Shown here: in pieces, positions 37,801 to 52,800 of the stretch
Layout of the letters: each line of letters begins with the position of its first letter
Position numbering within the stretch: position 1 is the first letter of the stretch
Source of the DNA: Paraescarpia echinospica
Lineage: Eukaryota; Annelida; Polychaeta; Sabellida; Siboglinidae
DNA: 64,000 nucleotides
Assembly (NCBI GenBank): GCA_020002185.1
Contig: CM034542.1
Location: 54,901,858 to 54,965,857 of the forward strand
Direction: 5' to 3'
Position numbers and translations under genes: made by a program
The notes under the pieces: generated by a model
Seen by the model: only the letters and a program-made list of their open reading frames with translations
Told to the model about the DNA's origin: nothing
The model's database searches: none

Positions 37801-40800
37801 TCATGTCTTGCATGACATAAACATGTGTGTTTTTATACTGAATAAATATAATAAATCATCATCTAATATAACCTGACATTTGCTTGTGCAACTTGCCAAG
37901 GTTATAGAATACACAATAGCATTACTTTAACAACCGGATGCAGTCTGAAGACTGCGTTGGAGTCGCGGTGGTCCAGGGTCAGTCTGACATTCTGGTTGCC
38001 GTCGACACACAAGTAGTGACGTGTTGTCATGTGTCGGAACCGACACTGCTGCCCCCAGCGTAGAACAGAACCTAGAGATATGAATCAGCAGTGAAAAAAG
38101 GCTTCAGTACAGCGAGTAAGAGGTGGTGCAATGCAAGAATGAAACACAGCACTTCTTTCATTTTGTATGACACATTCACAGAGAGAGGTAATGCTGAGCA
38201 TGAAGCCCGCAGACTGTTTGTCTGCTCAAATCTACTTAATGTACATACAAGAAGGAAACATATACCACTGTATATTTTACCACACAATGGAGGGGAAATC
38301 AGAACTACCAGTTCTCATTCTCACAAAGGACTGTAAATGAATGGAACAGATTATCTCCTGATTGTGTTGGTGCTAGTAGCGTGAATATGTTTAAAAATAA
38401 AATCGACACACACCTTAAAAAGGCGGGATACATGTAGATAAAAAGTATTGGACTCTCGATAAGCCAAAAGGCTTCCTTGTCCACCTGCCATCCAGAGTAA
38501 TTTTCTGGATGGCAATCTTGTTAAATCTTGTTAAATGTTATACATTTACTTACAAAGTTCACGCTATGTTTGTGAGAACTACAACTCAAGCACCATTATC
38601 TTTTTAACAGGTTTATTATTTACAATCTTTATACATTTTTACTTTACTATCAATGTGCATCTTGCCACTTATTAGTATTTACATACTTTTTATGTACTTT
38701 TATCAAGATATCGTTGCTGCTTACCACTGATAGGACTAGCTTCCATCTCGAGTTCCCAATAGACAATGCCCGACGTTGACGGAAACATGTGGTGGCTGCT
38801 GTTGTGATCCATGGGACGTAGACGCATATGGACTGAAACACAATCCATAGTTTTAACATAGTGCAGAGTTATTATCAAAACACTTTAATAAGGTACAACA
38901 GTAACTGTAAAGTGTCATCATGTTCCATCATTGAGGACACATGCTCGTCAGGAAATGTCAAATTTTAATAACTGTCATATCTCATAGAAAAAGTAAAAAA
39001 GGTAAGTTCTTATATAGCACAACACCTAGCCCTTTGGACTGCTCAAAGCGCTTCACACTTTACTCCCTGACAGACCTGCCTGTTCAATCGAACACCATCT
39101 CGACTTCTCTGTGAAGCATTCAGCTAAGCTGCAATTAATGCACAAAGACTTTTAGTACACAATTATCTACTGCTGCCTATCGCCAAGTACTCATTCATGC
39201 AGCTGAGTGAACTGGAGCAATGTAGAGTGAACGAACTTGCTCAAGGTTCGAAATGACAGCATAGATTCGAACCCAGGTTCTCTCGATGGAGAGTATGATA
39301 CTCTAGCCACTGTGCCACTGCTCTCCACTATAAATTTCTCATCCTATCTTCATGAATTTGTCAGTGTATTATGTCTGTAAAAAAGTCACACAATGACAAA
39401 ATAATCAATTTGCACAACAGTAACCAAAGCAACCACAAAGTCTTACATATGCTGATGGGGACAGTAATGAAATAGTTTGGCTGAAAAGTCTGAATAGAGA
39501 TAATTTTTGTTCAATAAAGATACTTGTTAAAGATAGTAAAGTAAATTTATTTCCTCATCCACATGACATACAACGTATTTCAAGAAAAAACAACATAGAT
39601 GAGGTGGCTACCAGAGAAGTTAAAAACTTATCGAGCTGGTAGCCTGTTAAATCAAACTGAACATAGTACACTCCTCTATATAAATAAATTTACATAAATA
39701 ACTGTTAGATACCTGAGTCAACATAATAGATTCAGGTTGACTTTGTTTAAATAAAGCTAGAGATAATGTAAGGGAAACTGATGATTAAAAGTCTATTCAT
39801 TACAGATATATATATACAGATAAACGAAACACATTAATTTTTAATATTATCTCACTTTTTATGTACTACTTTTTATTCAGCCAAACTACTTCACTGCACA
39901 AATTAATATATTATTTGTTTGACTACATTTTTAAAATTGGAAATATTGTAGACATTTTCCATGGTACATTCCACAAAATCACCCGCAGTAGTATTTTAAA
40001 AGATTATTTGGTTATCATGGCTGCTGTCATGCAAATTGTTTATTATGTCAAGTGACATTATTTTCGTACAGATATCATACACTGTAAACTGGGTCAAGAT
40101 AGTTTTTAACATATAACAGTTCACTAAAATATATGACATTTCACATGAAGTGTGACCCTTTAAAACATCTGCAACTTAAATAATAATTCTTCCAAGTTTA
40201 TTCAGGTCTTTATATTTTACAATATATATATATATATATAGCAGAATACTGAGCAAAATGTTGTTGCCACACCAAAATAGAAATGTCTAAGGGATCATCT
40301 CAGAATGTCAATGTCTGATATCAGACGAAATTACTTTCATCTGGCCTCAGCCTCCCCTCCCCTCGGATGAAAGTGTGTCTACAATTGATATGATGATACC
40401 GATATATTAGCAGCATTGGTTAGAAGCATAAAATATCGATGTCCAACGCCGCACAAAACTGCCTCAGAAATGTCTCCCAAAAGAAATGTTGTCTAATATC
40501 AGACATCAACATACTGAAATGATCCCTAAGTCACTATAACATCTATGACTACAATGTAAAAAGGAAGAGGCAACATTTTTAGAAAGATGCATGATATGCG
40601 ATTTGAATATTTTGGAATTTAAAACATGTCATCCCCACATTTAAAAAATCCCATATGAATCATTGGATTAACAAACTATCATAATTAGTTAAATCACTGG
40701 ATTAACAAACTATCATATTTAATTAAATATAGTCTAGTAGATTACAGAAATCGGTTTAATTATATTACCATCTTCTGTGATCTCATCGTGAAAGAGTCCC

Positions 40801-43800
40801 TCTGCACACAGGTATGCCTCTATTTCCTTGTGGAAGAGACGAAGAGGTACTCCAGCCTACAGATACAGCATGTCAGGGATACTGCCGTTAAGGAGCTCCT
40901 TGAAGAGCTCTCACGAAATACAGTAGCTATATTGGAGTTAACAGAGAGCTCCTTGAAAACCTATAATAAATACTGTTGCGCCTTGACTTGATAAAATTAC
41001 ACATTATTATTATTATTACCATCATGAAAAACATATTAAGTAGTTGGTGGTCTAGTTACAGTCATGGTAAGAGGAAGGAAGGACTATTTTGGTGGAAACA
41101 AGTGGACAGGAAAGGCACAGGGAGATCCCGATATAGGGTCATTATGGATATCTGGGTGGCAAATAGGGGAAATTATGGGATAAAGGATGATAGGCAACAT
41201 CACAGAAGCACAGCAATTTAAGCAAACTATAATACAATTAGTAAAAAGCAAACAAACAACAGTCATCTCACATGCACCAGTTTGAGTCTTTGATGCCAAA
41301 CGAGTGTTGGAAAGAATAAGGTAACATAATATCTGGCGATGGGATTGGGACACGTGAACGAGGGGAGCAAGCCCTTAGTTAGAGACACGTTGTCCCGTTA
41401 TTATAAATTTTTCTTTTTTAAATCTTTGGATAACGACATTTTTATTTTTTAGTTACGATGATCTTGTGTTGACCATAACATGGTTTTATTTTCCCAATAG
41501 CAATGTCAAAACAGTGTTTGTGTTGTCGTAAAATGGCCCTTTACTAAGTGTGAAAGTGAGTGCAGTAGTCTTTGAAGTTTGAGTATTTTGCAAGCCTCAG
41601 GGGCACTGCAGTTGGAGGTTTTCAGAATTTCCTCAAGGGGGTGTGCAGTTGGAGGTTTTCAGAATGCCCTCAAGAGGGTGTGCAGTTGGAGGTTTTCAGA
41701 ATGTCCTCAAGGGGGCTGCAGTTGAAGGTTTTCAGAATGCCCTTAAGGGGGCTGCAGTTGGAGGTTGTCAGAATTTCCTCAAGAGGGTGTGCAGTTGGAG
41801 GTTGTATGAATTTCCTCAAGGGGGTGTGCAGTTGGAGGTTGTCAGAATTTCTTCAAGGGGGTGTGCAGTTGGAGGTTGTCAGAATTTCCTCAAGGGGGTG
41901 TGCAGTTGGAGGTTGTATGAATTTCCTCAAGGGGGTGTGCAGTTGGAGGTTGTCAGAATTTCCTCAAGGGGACTGCAGTTGGAGGTTGTCAGAATTTCCT
42001 CAAGGGGTGTGCAGTTGGAGGTTGTCAGAATTTCCTCAAGGGGGTGTGCAGTTGGAGGTTGTATGAATTTCCTCAAGGAGGTGTGCAGTTGGAGGTTGTC
42101 AGAATTTCCTCAAGGGGGTGTGCAGTTGGAGGTTTTCAGAATGCCCTCAAGGGGCTGCAGTTGGAGGTTTTCAGAATGCCCTCAAGAGGGTGTGCATTCT
42201 GAGGTTTTCAGAATGCCCTCAAGAGGGTGTGCAGTTGGAGGTTTTCAGAATGCCCTCAAGGGGCTGCAGTTGAAGGTTTTCAGAATGCCCTCAAGGGGGC
42301 TGCAGTTGGAGGTTTTCAGAATGCCCTCAAGGGGGTGTGCAGTTGGAAGTTTTCAGAATGCCCTCAAGGGGGTGTGCAGTTGGAGGTTTTCAGAATGCCC
42401 TCAAGAGGGTGTGGATTTGGAGGTTTTTGGAGAGCCTCAGCCCCCTAAATATTCAACACGTTCCGACACCAATGACCAATGCATGTGTAACATGGTTTTT
42501 CATGAGCATGTGTAAAAAAAAAAATTGTGAAACAAATTTTAAATGATGCAGCACCAAGTAAATTGGAAAATTTCATAATCCTTATTAAGAGCCTGGAGTG
42601 AATTACAAAAAATTAAACACACGAAGAACACTGATTAAACGGGGAGACTAATTGAGACAGAGGGAATGCTATTACCGTACCCTTAGCATCTCAGTCGCCT
42701 GTGGTTCTGGCTTGTATCTCCGGTAGACAGTGAACCCCGACTGAGCCACGGACAGGTTGAGTTCATGGCTGAAAGCACCACAAACAATGGCTGAATCCTC
42801 TCTGTCATCCTACATGGCACCAGCAACATTTCTGGTCAAAACTACTTATAAAACAATGCAAAACAGTTCAGAGACAAAACTAGACATTCAAGGTTGTGTA
42901 GTAATTTAATAACTATTAGCATACTTAGCTTGTAGCACACAAAGTAATCTAAATGCAAACAAATTGGATCCAGCCTTAAATATAAAACTGCAATCATCAA
43001 TGTTTTTGACTGTGTTACATCTATCACATGGCTTCAGAATGACCACTTTTCAATGTTTTACTACAATGGTTCATGCACTTCTTCTAGGTTGAAAATATAA
43101 TTGTTTGCCGTACATATTTACTACTTTCTGATCCATTTTCACAATCTCTCATCCACTTCACACAACATTCTCTCCATAATTTAAAGTTGCATTTTGAGGT
43201 AAACTACAATTTAACTGTTCTTGAGAAAGAGACTGAATACTCTACCTGAGACTGTTGACTCTATCCAAGAATCTAGACTCTACCCAAGAGTAGACTCTAA
43301 CCGAGACTGTAGACTCTACCCGAGACTGTAGACTCTACCCGAGACTGTTGACTCTATCCAAGAATCTAGACTCTACCCAAGAGTAGACTCTATCCGAGAC
43401 TGTAGACTCTACCGGAGTCTGTAGACTACCCGAGACTGCAGACTCTATCCGAGACTGTAGACTCTATCAGAGACTGTAGAATCTACCTGAGACTGTAGAA
43501 TCTACCTGTGACGTGTAAACCTTGCCCAAGACTGTAGACTCTACCTGAGACAGTAGACTCTACCAGAGACTGTAGATTCTATCAGACTGGAAACTCTACC
43601 TGAGACTGTAAAATCTGCCAGAGACTGTAAAATCTGCCTGAGACTGTAGACTCTACCTGAGACTGTAGACTCTACCTGAGACTGTAAACGATACATGAGA
43701 CTGTAGACTCTACCTGAGACTGTAGACAGAGTGTTCACCAAACAGGGCCTTGCTGACGTGAAGATATTGCCCAGGACTCTTGATACTCTCCAGAATCACC

Positions 43801-46800
43801 TGGTCCCCCACTTGTACCTGGGTAACCATGGCAATGAGGGAATGGCAACAAGCTACATTTTGTAGTATCATGGTTGACAGAATATCATCATTTTGTAGAA
43901 AACAGGAATGTATTTCATTTTTTTACATCTAAATAAGTTTTTCTTGAACACATTTTTCATAAACATGATTGTTTAGATATACCTGATGTCTAAAAAGGTA
44001 GTAAATATTTGATAATGAAAAACACCCATTTGATGGTTTATTACTGTATTACTGAAGGTCACCATTTGTTTTCTTTATTGTGGAAACCTCCGTGGAAAAA
44101 TCTATACAAACACAGGTTATAAAATGTTTCAAAAGGTTTTAAATGTATGCAATAAATATTTAATTCAGTCAGCCAAAATGCAACAGAAAAATTCAGATAA
44201 TATTCAGTGGTGACTTGCTTTTAAATTTATATTAATGGTACTAGAATACTGTAGCACCGTGAAGCACATACCCATCTCTGAAGATAATTTGACATAATTA
44301 TGTGGCAAAGATTAAAGTCTCAGATTTATATATATTTTAGCAAGAAATAATAAAACGGAAGAATAATTCCTTCAATGTCATGCATTGTATCTACAATGTT
44401 CCTACCTGATCACCCTCTGCTTTCACCTTGTATCGCGGCATGATACAGAACTGCGCAAGTTTTGCATTCTTCTTCTCCAGCGCCACCTAGTGAGGTACAA
44501 CCAAACTGATCAATTAATTTATGTAATGTTAGATGGTGATCCAGACAGTAATAAGTCTCCTGGATTCATGAGGAAACATTTTATACTATTCCACTAAGAT
44601 TTTCCGATTAGAATCTCCCAATTACATACTACTAGTTCCAGAATTGTTTTCTTTATCGTTCACTTAGACAGGAACGCCCGTCGCCCTTACGAATGATGCC
44701 GTCGTCCTCAAGCCTTGATATCACCGTGTAGTTTTTCATTTGAGGGGTATCATCTGGCCATGCTTGCCGCCTGTGGCCATCTTGTAGTGGGCAGTGCTGG
44801 AGTACATGCTTACTGGTCATCGGGGCGGTTTCACAGCAGCACATCCCGGACTGGCCAATCTTCATTTTGTTATATAGATGTATTTTCATTTTGTTGTGTC
44901 CTGTTTGAAGTCTGAACAGAATGACCTGGTCAGCTCGGCTGAGATGGTAGTAGCTGTCACTCTTGTTGTGCTTAGGGTGCTGTTGGCGCCATTTTCTCTC
45001 TGTCAGGGTCTTGATGATGGTCTTTTCATCACTGTATGATACTCCTTTGTTGTTCTGTTCCAGTTTCCCCCCTTCTTTTGCAAGCTTACGCAAGGATCCA
45101 CTGTAGTGCTACTTTTGCCTGCACACTCAGTTCTGACAGAGTAGAAGTCAGTTCATTCAATTCCTTCTTTCAGAGTACTGAGAGGGCATGGAGTACTGAC
45201 AGGGCATGGAGTACAGAGAGGGCATGGAGTACTGAGAGGGCATGGAGTACTGACAGGGCATCTGTAAAGATGACAGTGTTTTTCTCTGGTTGTTGTGCAG
45301 TTGTACTGCAGCTGTCTTCAGGGCTTTCCACTTCATCTTTGAAGTTGGTGGTGTATTTGCCGGTTGCGACTATGTGTCATGCCTCTTCTTCTCTGTACTG
45401 GATGTACACTCCTCCACCTCCATCTCGGATTTCTTCAGTGACAGACCCATTGCTGTAGACATGCGTCCACTGCTCTTGAGGGTACCTGGAGTGTGTGAAC
45501 TCCAAGGAAAGCTATGCCTTTTTTCTCCTCATCAGACTGTGTTGACAGATAACACTGTTGCTCCAGAATTGTCAATTCAGTTAAAAATTGGCCATTATGG
45601 ATCATAACAGATGAAATGATGAGTTGTTTTTTAAATGCTTTTCATTGCAGTGGATCCCTTTCAGTAACGTAAGTATAATATTACAGCCATTGATTGTTAT
45701 ATTAGGGTTATGTTACATTGATTGTTATATCAGGGTTATGTTACACTTGCAGGAATAATTAACATACAATCGTCTATCAGTGTATCGTTGCCTTGCATAT
45801 CAAACTTAATTTAACCGTGTATGTAAGCTTTGAAACAGCAGCAGGACTCAGTAAACACCACCACTTCCAAACACTTTTTGTAGATATAAAATGTCATCTT
45901 GTAACTTTGTGGCATGGCGAGCCATGTATCTATTATCTCTGATGAAACTAACTGCAGACAATGTGTGGACCTTTCACCTGGATGTTGCTTGGCTCAGTGG
46001 ATGATGTTTGAGTTGTACTGACATGGATGAATTTGCCAGTAAAAATGTGCTTCAACTGTAAGCAGACAAAACATGTGTATGTAGGCACTCCTGCAAAAAG
46101 CATATTATCCTGCAGTGTGTTTATTGTAAGAGATGAAATGGAACAAAAAGTAAACAAGATTTCACGCAACTACAAAATCATGTTTTGCTCTTGTGAAAAA
46201 GAAATGTTCTGGTAAATAACATAAGCAAATAAGTTGTGTGTAAACATTTGTTAACACAGGAGATACATGAGCAATGGAAGAAGTAATGAGGAAACCAAAG
46301 TTAGTGGTAACAAATTAAATCCATGTGAAAACTATACAAACTACATTGAATAACACAAACAAAAAAAGACCCTAGTTTACACTCTCCAGAGATAGGAACG
46401 TACGGTGGAACCTCACAATTAAGGCCACCCTTGGGACTGACAAGTGACCGGGATAGTGAGGTGACCGCACTAGCGGGATTAATATCCTACATTTTACTCT
46501 ATGTGGTAATAATTTTGGACTTTTCTAGGGTGACCTAATTGCAAAGTGGCTGTGTTACCGAGGTAAAGTGGGGTGCCACTGTATTGATTTACCTGTATCA
46601 CTTGACCATAAACAACCTTCTTTCCCAACTGCCTCCTTTGTTCTGAACAGTTGTCTTCATTTTCAGCATCAGCTCCAATCTGTAGAAACGACATCACACT
46701 GTCATACAAAAGAACTCCCGATGAATGATCTCCGGCCTTTCCCAAATGTTTTTATTAACAATTAATTCAATAAATTAGCGTTAGTTATTTGTCTATCAAC

Positions 46801-49800
46801 ATTTCACAGAAATCATTAATTCAATGAAAGCACAATAACTTGCCTAACCCGTACATCTTATAGGCATCATCAATTATTAATTTGTGTCCAACATTTTCGT
46901 TTTAAATTATGTAAACAGTTACAACTACCTCATAAAAAGATACCCAAGATGTACTCCCAATTGGCAAACTCAAATTTGGCTGTTACCTTTGAACTACACT
47001 TCATAAATATTTAATATTTATTAATTTTAAGGATACTAAAGGCCGGCTTACCTCTGCCTGTGAGCATTGTGCTTTCAGGGTCAAGTCATCGGGATTATCA
47101 TCAGACTTTGCTTTGAGTTTCTGATAAGCCTTGGTAAGTTTGTAGCGGTTTGCGATACACAGTTCAAATGCAATAACTACAACATAAATACCACAGCAGT
47201 AGTTACTCTACAGTCCTGCTAGTCTTCCATATTAAAAATCATATTTTTACCAAACAACTTCTTTATTCACCCAAACTACTTCATATCACAATTTAATATA
47301 TTATTAAATTTCGCCAGACAAAATAAAAAAGGAAATAGACAAATGCAATTTTCTACATTCCACAAAACCATCAGTTTACTTTTGAATTTTGTTTTATTTA
47401 GGCTTAATACACAGCCAAATTGGTCAAGTTAAGATGAGTAGTTTTTAATACATGACAGTTAATTAATAATGTTCGAATAGACCCTACTCTTGCTGGAGCG
47501 GTCACTAACCTTGACAATTTGGCACTTGTGGTTTCTCGCGGTCCTGTCTGGATGCCACAGCCAGCTCATTGTGGACGCAACTGTAAATGTAAAGTGAAAA
47601 CATCAAAGATGAGTTACAGCAGTATCTTAAACATCAGCGAAAGCTAAAGAGATAGTTGATTTAACATGCGGATATTAAACACCAGTGGGAAGCTATTGTG
47701 ATATTTCAGCATCATCAGAGAGACCCTGACACACTGTTGTATTCCCTTAATTAAGCATAAGTAGCAATTGCACGTTAAACATCAGTAGAAAGCTAGTTAT
47801 ATCCTACTGTAAGAATGAGTCGAGATCAAACATGGCATCTTAAGCATCAGTGGAGAACCAGATTGGTGTTTTACACACCGATGGAGAACTGTGGTGGTTT
47901 ACTGCTGTAGTATAAAAGTCTAGTGAATGCATTGTGAGAAATGGATAGCCGTGAGGTGGCAATTTGTGCAAATATTTGCTCATATTAACTCATGACTTTT
48001 GACCTTTACAACAGACTGCAATAGAACTCAACTACACTGTAGCCCCAGTGTACATTCAGTAACTCGATGTTATTCTAAGGCCCAGTAATCCTATTTAATT
48101 AACATGACTGTGTACGAACAAGTCTTGAGATACCTGCTGAGACTAATGTTACTCTGTTGCCTGATAAAATATTATAACATCTGGTACTTTCATACTGGTA
48201 GATCATTAGCATAATAATAAAATAGCCAAAGTGCCATTACTGTACCCCGAGGAATATAAAATACCACATCCTCAGAAAATTATTCTCCATTTACAAGGAC
48301 TCGTTGGCTCAACCCTTTAAGAAAGACTGTCCAATTCTGAACTTTTCCATTGATACCATAATAATTAAGTTTATTACAACATCAATGTTTGTTTAAGAAA
48401 AATCATGCATAGTAATATCCTCTTGCAGATTCTGGTCACGTAAATTTATAATGTGATTATGTAATTTGTTGTTAGTAGCAGTTGTTTGTTCTGAAATCCA
48501 TGGTGAAAAAAGGCATTATAGAATAGTGTAATCACCTAGATTGACAGTCATGTTTACGAATATGTGAGCAAATCATGTTCCATTGTTTTAGAAACAATAC
48601 TGTTAATGATATGTTATTCATGCGACATGAGTCATGACACGTACACGGTACAGCAGGTCTGCAATTACTTTGGTCACAGATGACACCTTTCTTATATATT
48701 ACATATATTATACGTCTATAGTATAGGGAGTATAGGGGCCTATAATATATATAATCATGGTGTGATCCACTGCTTTCGCCATTCTGATGCCATGATGGCT
48801 AATGATGCTACGTCATAAGACGTAAAGTTCACTAGTCGTCTGGGACTGATTAGAGAAAATTAGCTATTAGATTTACACAGCATCTGCACTGCAGTCGCAG
48901 ACCGCAGACCGCTGTGTGAGTGATTTCATGAACAAAAAAATTAACTTGAATAGAGGTAATCATGATGCAGCAAATCATTTTGGCAAATGCCAATGCCAAT
49001 GGCAATGCCTCGTGCTCCAATGTGGTACCAGATTTCAGCGCTGGCCGCAAGAATATGGTATACCGGCAAATACAAAAAAATTAATATCACTAAACAACTG
49101 TTTCGCACTTGTGCCACTGGCACTGTTTTTATGTTGAATAAACGCTGCAAGACGCCAAAACGTTCTACCGAACAGCACCTTTCCCCCCACTAGCCACTAT
49201 CGGATAACTGTATGTTTCGTTATAAATAATATAGTTCGGCGTAGAAATTATAGTAACATTGTATTTGTTAAAATAATATTATAAATTGTAATTTTCACTT
49301 AAATTTGTCACAGTTAATTCGATGTAGTTTTGTTGGTAATTCTTTGCGGCGATGTTCTACAAAATGAGCACTGACAACTTAGAAAAGTTTCCAATCATGT
49401 TCCCGCCATTTCTATACACCCTCCCTACTGGCGGCGTCGCAGTACTCAGTTGGTCCTATACATAGAGACTTGAGTTCCCTAAGTTCGTGCTCCTAGGTGT
49501 TTTGCAACGATATTGTCTATATACACCCTCGCAAGCCAGGGGTGTGACTACGTACACTAGGTCTATCCCTGCATAGCTATGGGTGTCTCGGCACGTTCAC
49601 CCAAGACCTTTGGAATTTGACGTGCCTGATTAGTAGTAGCAGACCTTTTGATTGGGCCTACGTTCAGAGTACAATAAGCTTAAGATACGCGGCGGCGAAA
49701 AGTTGTCATCAGCACACACCCCCCTAGTTCGGATGTGACAGTCGAGCCAGCCGAACCAGCGGAGAAAACACATTTTAAAGCACCCAAGACCAATTATTTG

Positions 49801-52800
49801 AATGGGGCATACTTAGGCAGATCCAAGGAGAGCCTTGGGACACGTGTCCAGTAGTCGACCTTCGGAATTTTGTCGAGTTAGCCTGATTTTTAAGATACGG
49901 GCCAAATTTTGTGGGGTATATATATCTCTATTTGCAGGCCAAAGCTTATAATTAGATAATCTACACCTTTTCGTAGGTGCTCGTAAACATTTCATTATTT
50001 CAATGCCATGTAAAAACAACGTCTAAACAAAATGGTGACGTTGTTTATTCTTCTACAAACTGGGTCTATCTGCTGTCAGGAGTGAGCAGAAATGATTAGG
50101 TATTCTGATATTGAACGTCGGGAAACAACCTTCAAACGGCATCGAATGTGTTTTTGATGTGATTCTGCCGAAAAGATCCAACCATTTGTGCGCTGTCTCA
50201 AGCAGTGCTGAAAATCCGCACTTTTATCGCTCATAAATGAAACAGGAATGGCCCAACCATAAAGGCCAAACTCAACAGGTTGTCTTTCGTAGTGAAATAT
50301 TCTTTTTTTGAAATCGTTAAATCCCTATAATGTTGCAGTCTTACAGAGATTCTCCTGCAAAGCATGTACTTATAGGCGTGGGGGCCTGGGGGTACGTGCC
50401 CCTAGACCGTTGGAATTTGGCATGCACGTAGACCTTTTTGAATGGGCCAACGTGACCGTGCCCCCAAGACCCTTGGAAATGTGCCCCCGTTCAGATTAAA
50501 GTTACGCCGACGCGACGGCGAAAAATTGTCATAACATTTGGCCCGCGGAACAGGGTTTGCAGAACGTTGGCCTACTGCATGTTAGGGAATGCCAAAGCAT
50601 TCGCTTTACGCAGTCTAGCCTACGCCTTGCTGGTGCGATATTGCCACTGATCTAGATATACATATGGGCAAAAGTTTTTTTGTGGCAAACTGGACAAATC
50701 AAACCAAAAAATAAAAATGTTGTTTAACTCTAACATGACTTTTGTTTTCTAACATGGTACACAGGCCTAAACATTGTGAACCCCACTTCAACCACATTTC
50801 TGTGGCATCCGCCGAAAAATCATACTTTTTAGTGATGTTTATTACGACATCCGCAACCGTTGGTAACAAAGTACACTGCTTGTTGTGAAAATACATAAAA
50901 TTAAAGTTTATAATGCTATCTGGCTGCTACCAATACTATTACCTTTAGGAAAATCTATACAACCGAATGGGTTAATTTTTAGCTTTCATGACTAATACTC
51001 AACTCCAAATGATAGCTTATTTTCAGCATTTTTCACACTTTATACAAATTAAACCAAACGTCATTCGCTATATCTTTTTAATGGATATCCAAAAAGCAGT
51101 ATTGTTCATCATTATACATCTTGCCTGGTGTATATCCAAGACAGACATACAACATCAATATCATCGGTCGATATTTGTTAAAACAACGGAAACGTTTTTA
51201 GAACATTCCAGTTGGATGTCGTAATAAACATGAATACTTCATAGTTTCAACAGTGCCAACATCTTTATAAAACATGTTTTCACCTTCCATTTGGCATTAT
51301 ATCACACAAATATTGTCAACCGTGTGATTTTGCGGAATTTTCGTTTAGGTTTATTTAACATGAGCGCTGGGATTCGAAGGGCGTGGAAGTCAACAATAAA
51401 TGCTTTACGATTTCTCCATTTACATGTCACATGATAGCGTGAAATGTTGGAGAAGGAAGTCTTCGGCACTCTGAATGGCAAGATGTGTGTGTCTTTCTTG
51501 ATGGGTAGACTCGAATTGCCATTTTTATGTGGCGTGCGCCAAAAAAATATGATTTCTTTCAACACCTATGGGTAATGTTTATGGACAATTATGTAAATGT
51601 ACCATTTGGATATACCAACAACATACTATATAATGTTTTTGCCTTCCATTTGACAATATATCATCCTAGAACAAATTCAGCTTGGTTGCCCAAACGGCAA
51701 CTTTGGGCAACTCTGGTAATTTGCATAAATCCAAGATGGCCACTGGGTGATGTTTTGAAAATTTAACTTTTGAACTACTTGTCTTAGAATGATGTACAAT
51801 ACCTCTTTTAAGGGGTGTTGGGGTCCGTAGAATCCATTTCTGATGTTATTTTTTTCAATTCAAGGTCAAGATCAGACGCTGAAGGTTAGGTGAAGGTCAA
51901 ATGTTTGATTTCTCGTGGACAATGAATGGAAACTTCTACTAATTTATATTTTAGTTTATGCATGCACATAAATGGATAATCTTACAATACTTGACACATT
52001 TGTTCGTGAGAAAAAAACAGTAATCAGTCATATTTGAAACACGTAGTCACATCTGCTACATGTAGTGTATAGTGCAAATATCATTATGAACATTGGCATT
52101 CATATTTCTTTGTGAGGGAAATTCTTGCATTAAGTTATCACGCACGAAAGTCATTGTAAGGATGATACAAGGATTGATATCCATAACTATGGATACAAGA
52201 TAGTCTTACACAATGCTATGCTATAAGCGTAAGGTTTACGCTATCTTAGTAACTTCAGATATCACCTAATAATCTTTACAATTTACCTACTCCCACTCAT
52301 CATCCAGGTAAGCAGGATCAGCAAGACCATCCTCAACATCTTCATGGTCTTCACCCTCCTCATCTACATCCTCATCCTCTACACTCTCATCCTCAAAATC
52401 CTCCTCCTCAGTATCCTCCATATCGATACCCTCCTCGTCTCCAGCCTTAGCCTTTTCTGTCTTAGTGTACGGATTACAGCAGCTCTCTTCGCCAGAGCAG
52501 TTGCAGTATGACGTGCACGAAAGATGTTCTTTGTGGCAGCCACAAACCTCCGTGCTGCACTTCTTGCCTTGTGCCCTACACTCACAATGAATCACATCAC
52601 ATAGGTGTGGTGGACCTGATGAAAGGTTCAGCGTTTGAAGTGTACGTGGCCGCAGCATATCGGGGGCTGACAGGTATCTTCAATGGGAAATCCTGGATGA
52701 AAGCCATGCGATCCTTTCGGGGCGTATCAGCAGCGTTCTTGAAGCGGTTTTTATCAACAGGGCCGAAGATATTTGAGCGGATAGAGCAGTATCTGGACAC

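Noticed and set aside
39250..39330. A functional tRNA gene
   Set aside because: Box A and box B are present, but no cloverleaf with paired acceptor stem can be drawn and the sequence continues into a SINE body.
41572..42546. Repeat protein of 290 codons on the plus strand (VGGCQNFLKG)
   Set aside because: It is a 37-bp minisatellite open in several frames, lying inside intron 8 of the opposite strand.
42681..42769. Exon 8 starting at the pyrimidine-richer acceptor ctttcag
   Set aside because: With the phase set by exon 7 it runs into a stop within the exon. The acceptor 22 nt upstream keeps the frame and extends the similarity.
43541..43741. Read-through frame after exon 7 (VSGRVYSL repeats)
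   Set aside because: It is the adjacent minisatellite translated. The exon has a donor at its end, and the next exon fits in phase.
44653..45093. Host gene of 146 codons on the minus strand
   Set aside because: The LQTGHNKMK and CCCETAPMTSKHVLQHCP motifs are the tail of a LINE polyprotein, and an RNase H remnant lies directly upstream.
48850..49193. Overlapping small frames on both strands
   Set aside because: No recognisable motif, no splice support, and no alignment to the missing N-terminal part of the IP3R-type gene, which is instead at 56,934-57,019.
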